Assembly (NCBI RefSeq): GCF_002095315.1
Contig: NZ_MLFN01000045.1
Location: 1-36,801 of the forward strand
From: Pantoea conspicua
GTDB lineage: Bacteria; Pseudomonadota; Gammaproteobacteria; Enterobacterales; Enterobacteriaceae
DNA length: 36,801 nt
Direction of reading: 5' to 3'
Part shown: one piece after another, positions 36,393 through 36,801 of the stretch
Layout: each line of letters opens with the position of its first letter
Numbering within the stretch: the stretch's first letter is position 1
Made by a program: the position numbers and the translations under genes
The notes under the pieces: model-generated
What the model was told of the DNA's origin: nothing
Seen by the model: the letters and a program-made list of their open reading frames with translations, nothing else
Database searches by the model: none

Positions 36393-36801
36393 TGGAAATG
36401 AAAAACCGCCCATTACAGGCGGCTAATCAGGGAGCTGACGCCTCTGATATTACGCCTGCCGCAACCATTAAGCCAACCCCAAAGAAACATCGCGCCCGCG
36501 TCTACATGATGCGTACCGGCGTCAATGGCTTCACTGAGAACGAGATTCTCCGCTACTGCCGCTTGTCCAGCGCCCGTAACTACGCGACAGAAATCGAGAG
36601 AAGGCTTGATATTCGCCTTGAGCGCATCGATGAGCCTAACGGCGATGGTATTGGTAGCCACTTCCGCTACCGGATCACCTGTCGCGCCGACGTGATGCGA
36701 GTGATTCAACTGGTTAATAGCAATGCCGCTGCTGGTGGCTACACCGGCCTGTCTCAGCGTGAGATCAACGACATTCTTTCCCTGGCTTTGTTGAATAAAT
36801 C
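36392..36801 (+). pseudogene. Island gene truncated by an IS903-type end
   Basis: An open frame starts at ATG 36392, overlapping the alpA stop, and runs 136 codons off the end of the window without a stop. The first 130 codons are island sequence; the last six come from the 18-base IS903 inverted repeat at 36784-36801. The readable part has a Pro/Ala/Lys-rich N-terminus, then a compact domain (GVNGFTENEILRYCRLSSARNYATEIERRLDIRLERI) that could be a winged helix, then RYRITCRADVMRVIQLVN. I do not recognise the family. An internal ATG at 36398 is also possible. The rest of the original gene should lie beyond the insertion sequence. Confidence 0.75.
36784..36801. mobile_element. Terminal inverted repeat of an IS903-like element (IS5 family)
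   Basis: GGCTTTGTTGAATAAATC, the last 18 bases, equals the IS903 terminal inverted repeat as I recall it, over its full length. The window stops exactly at its inner edge, as a contig would when broken at a repeated insertion sequence. The nine bases before it, TCTTTCCCT (36775-36783), are the predicted target duplication. The transposase is outside the window. Confidence 0.88.

Overview
The window looks like chromosome of an Erwiniaceae-type enterobacterium (Pantoea, Erwinia or a close relative). Gene order and protein similarity follow the Escherichia coli dnaX to argU segment closely: dnaX-ybaB-recR-htpG, adk-hemH-gsk-ybaL, ushA, ybaK-chiX-ybaP, copA/cueR, ybbJ-qmcA, cnoX-ybbO-tesA/ybbA-ybbP, purK-purE, lpxH-ppiB/cysS, ybcJ-folD, tRNA-Arg(UCU). 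Several E. coli genes of this stretch (fsr, ybaQ, ybaS, ybaT) are absent. Genus assignment is inference from synteny and recalled protein sequences; no search was run.

Positions 1-9000 hold replication and recombination genes (dnaX 3' end, ybaB, recR), the chaperone htpG behind a clear sigma-32 promoter, an accessory LysR regulator paired with an unrecognised divergent gene, then adk, hemH and gsk, separated by intrinsic terminators. Positions 9000-19000 hold the antiporter ybaL, the periplasmic nucleotidase ushA, an inserted PACE efflux gene with its own LysR regulator, ybaK, the small RNA chiX, ybaP, and the copper pair copA/cueR with a textbook CueR operator between them. copA keeps the whole programmed frameshift module (slippery heptamer, spacer, stem, early -1 stop) that lets one gene make both a pump and a small copper chaperone.

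Positions 19000-33700 hold the membrane quality-control pair ybbJ-qmcA, chaperedoxin cnoX, ybbO, tesA, the ybbA-ybbP ABC system, purEK behind a PurR box, lpxH-ppiB, cysS, an AAA ATPase, ybcJ, folD and a DUF1198 gene. Two structurally complex palindromic repeats (near 9000 and 26000) share a motif and seem to belong to one genomic repeat family.

From 33721 the window enters a mobile island: tRNA-Arg(UCU) is followed by a P4-type tyrosine integrase, a coiled-coil protein of unknown function, an AlpA-type regulator whose ribosome binding site is buried in a perfect 9-bp hairpin, and a gene cut off by an IS903-type terminal inverted repeat that forms the last 18 bases. The island is visibly more AT-rich than the core.

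Three conserved genes (dnaX, purK, cysS) each carry one single-base frame break in a short G/C run. Since dnaX and cysS are essential in relatives, sequencing or assembly error is the most likely cause. No CRISPR array, rRNA or clear new defence system was seen.
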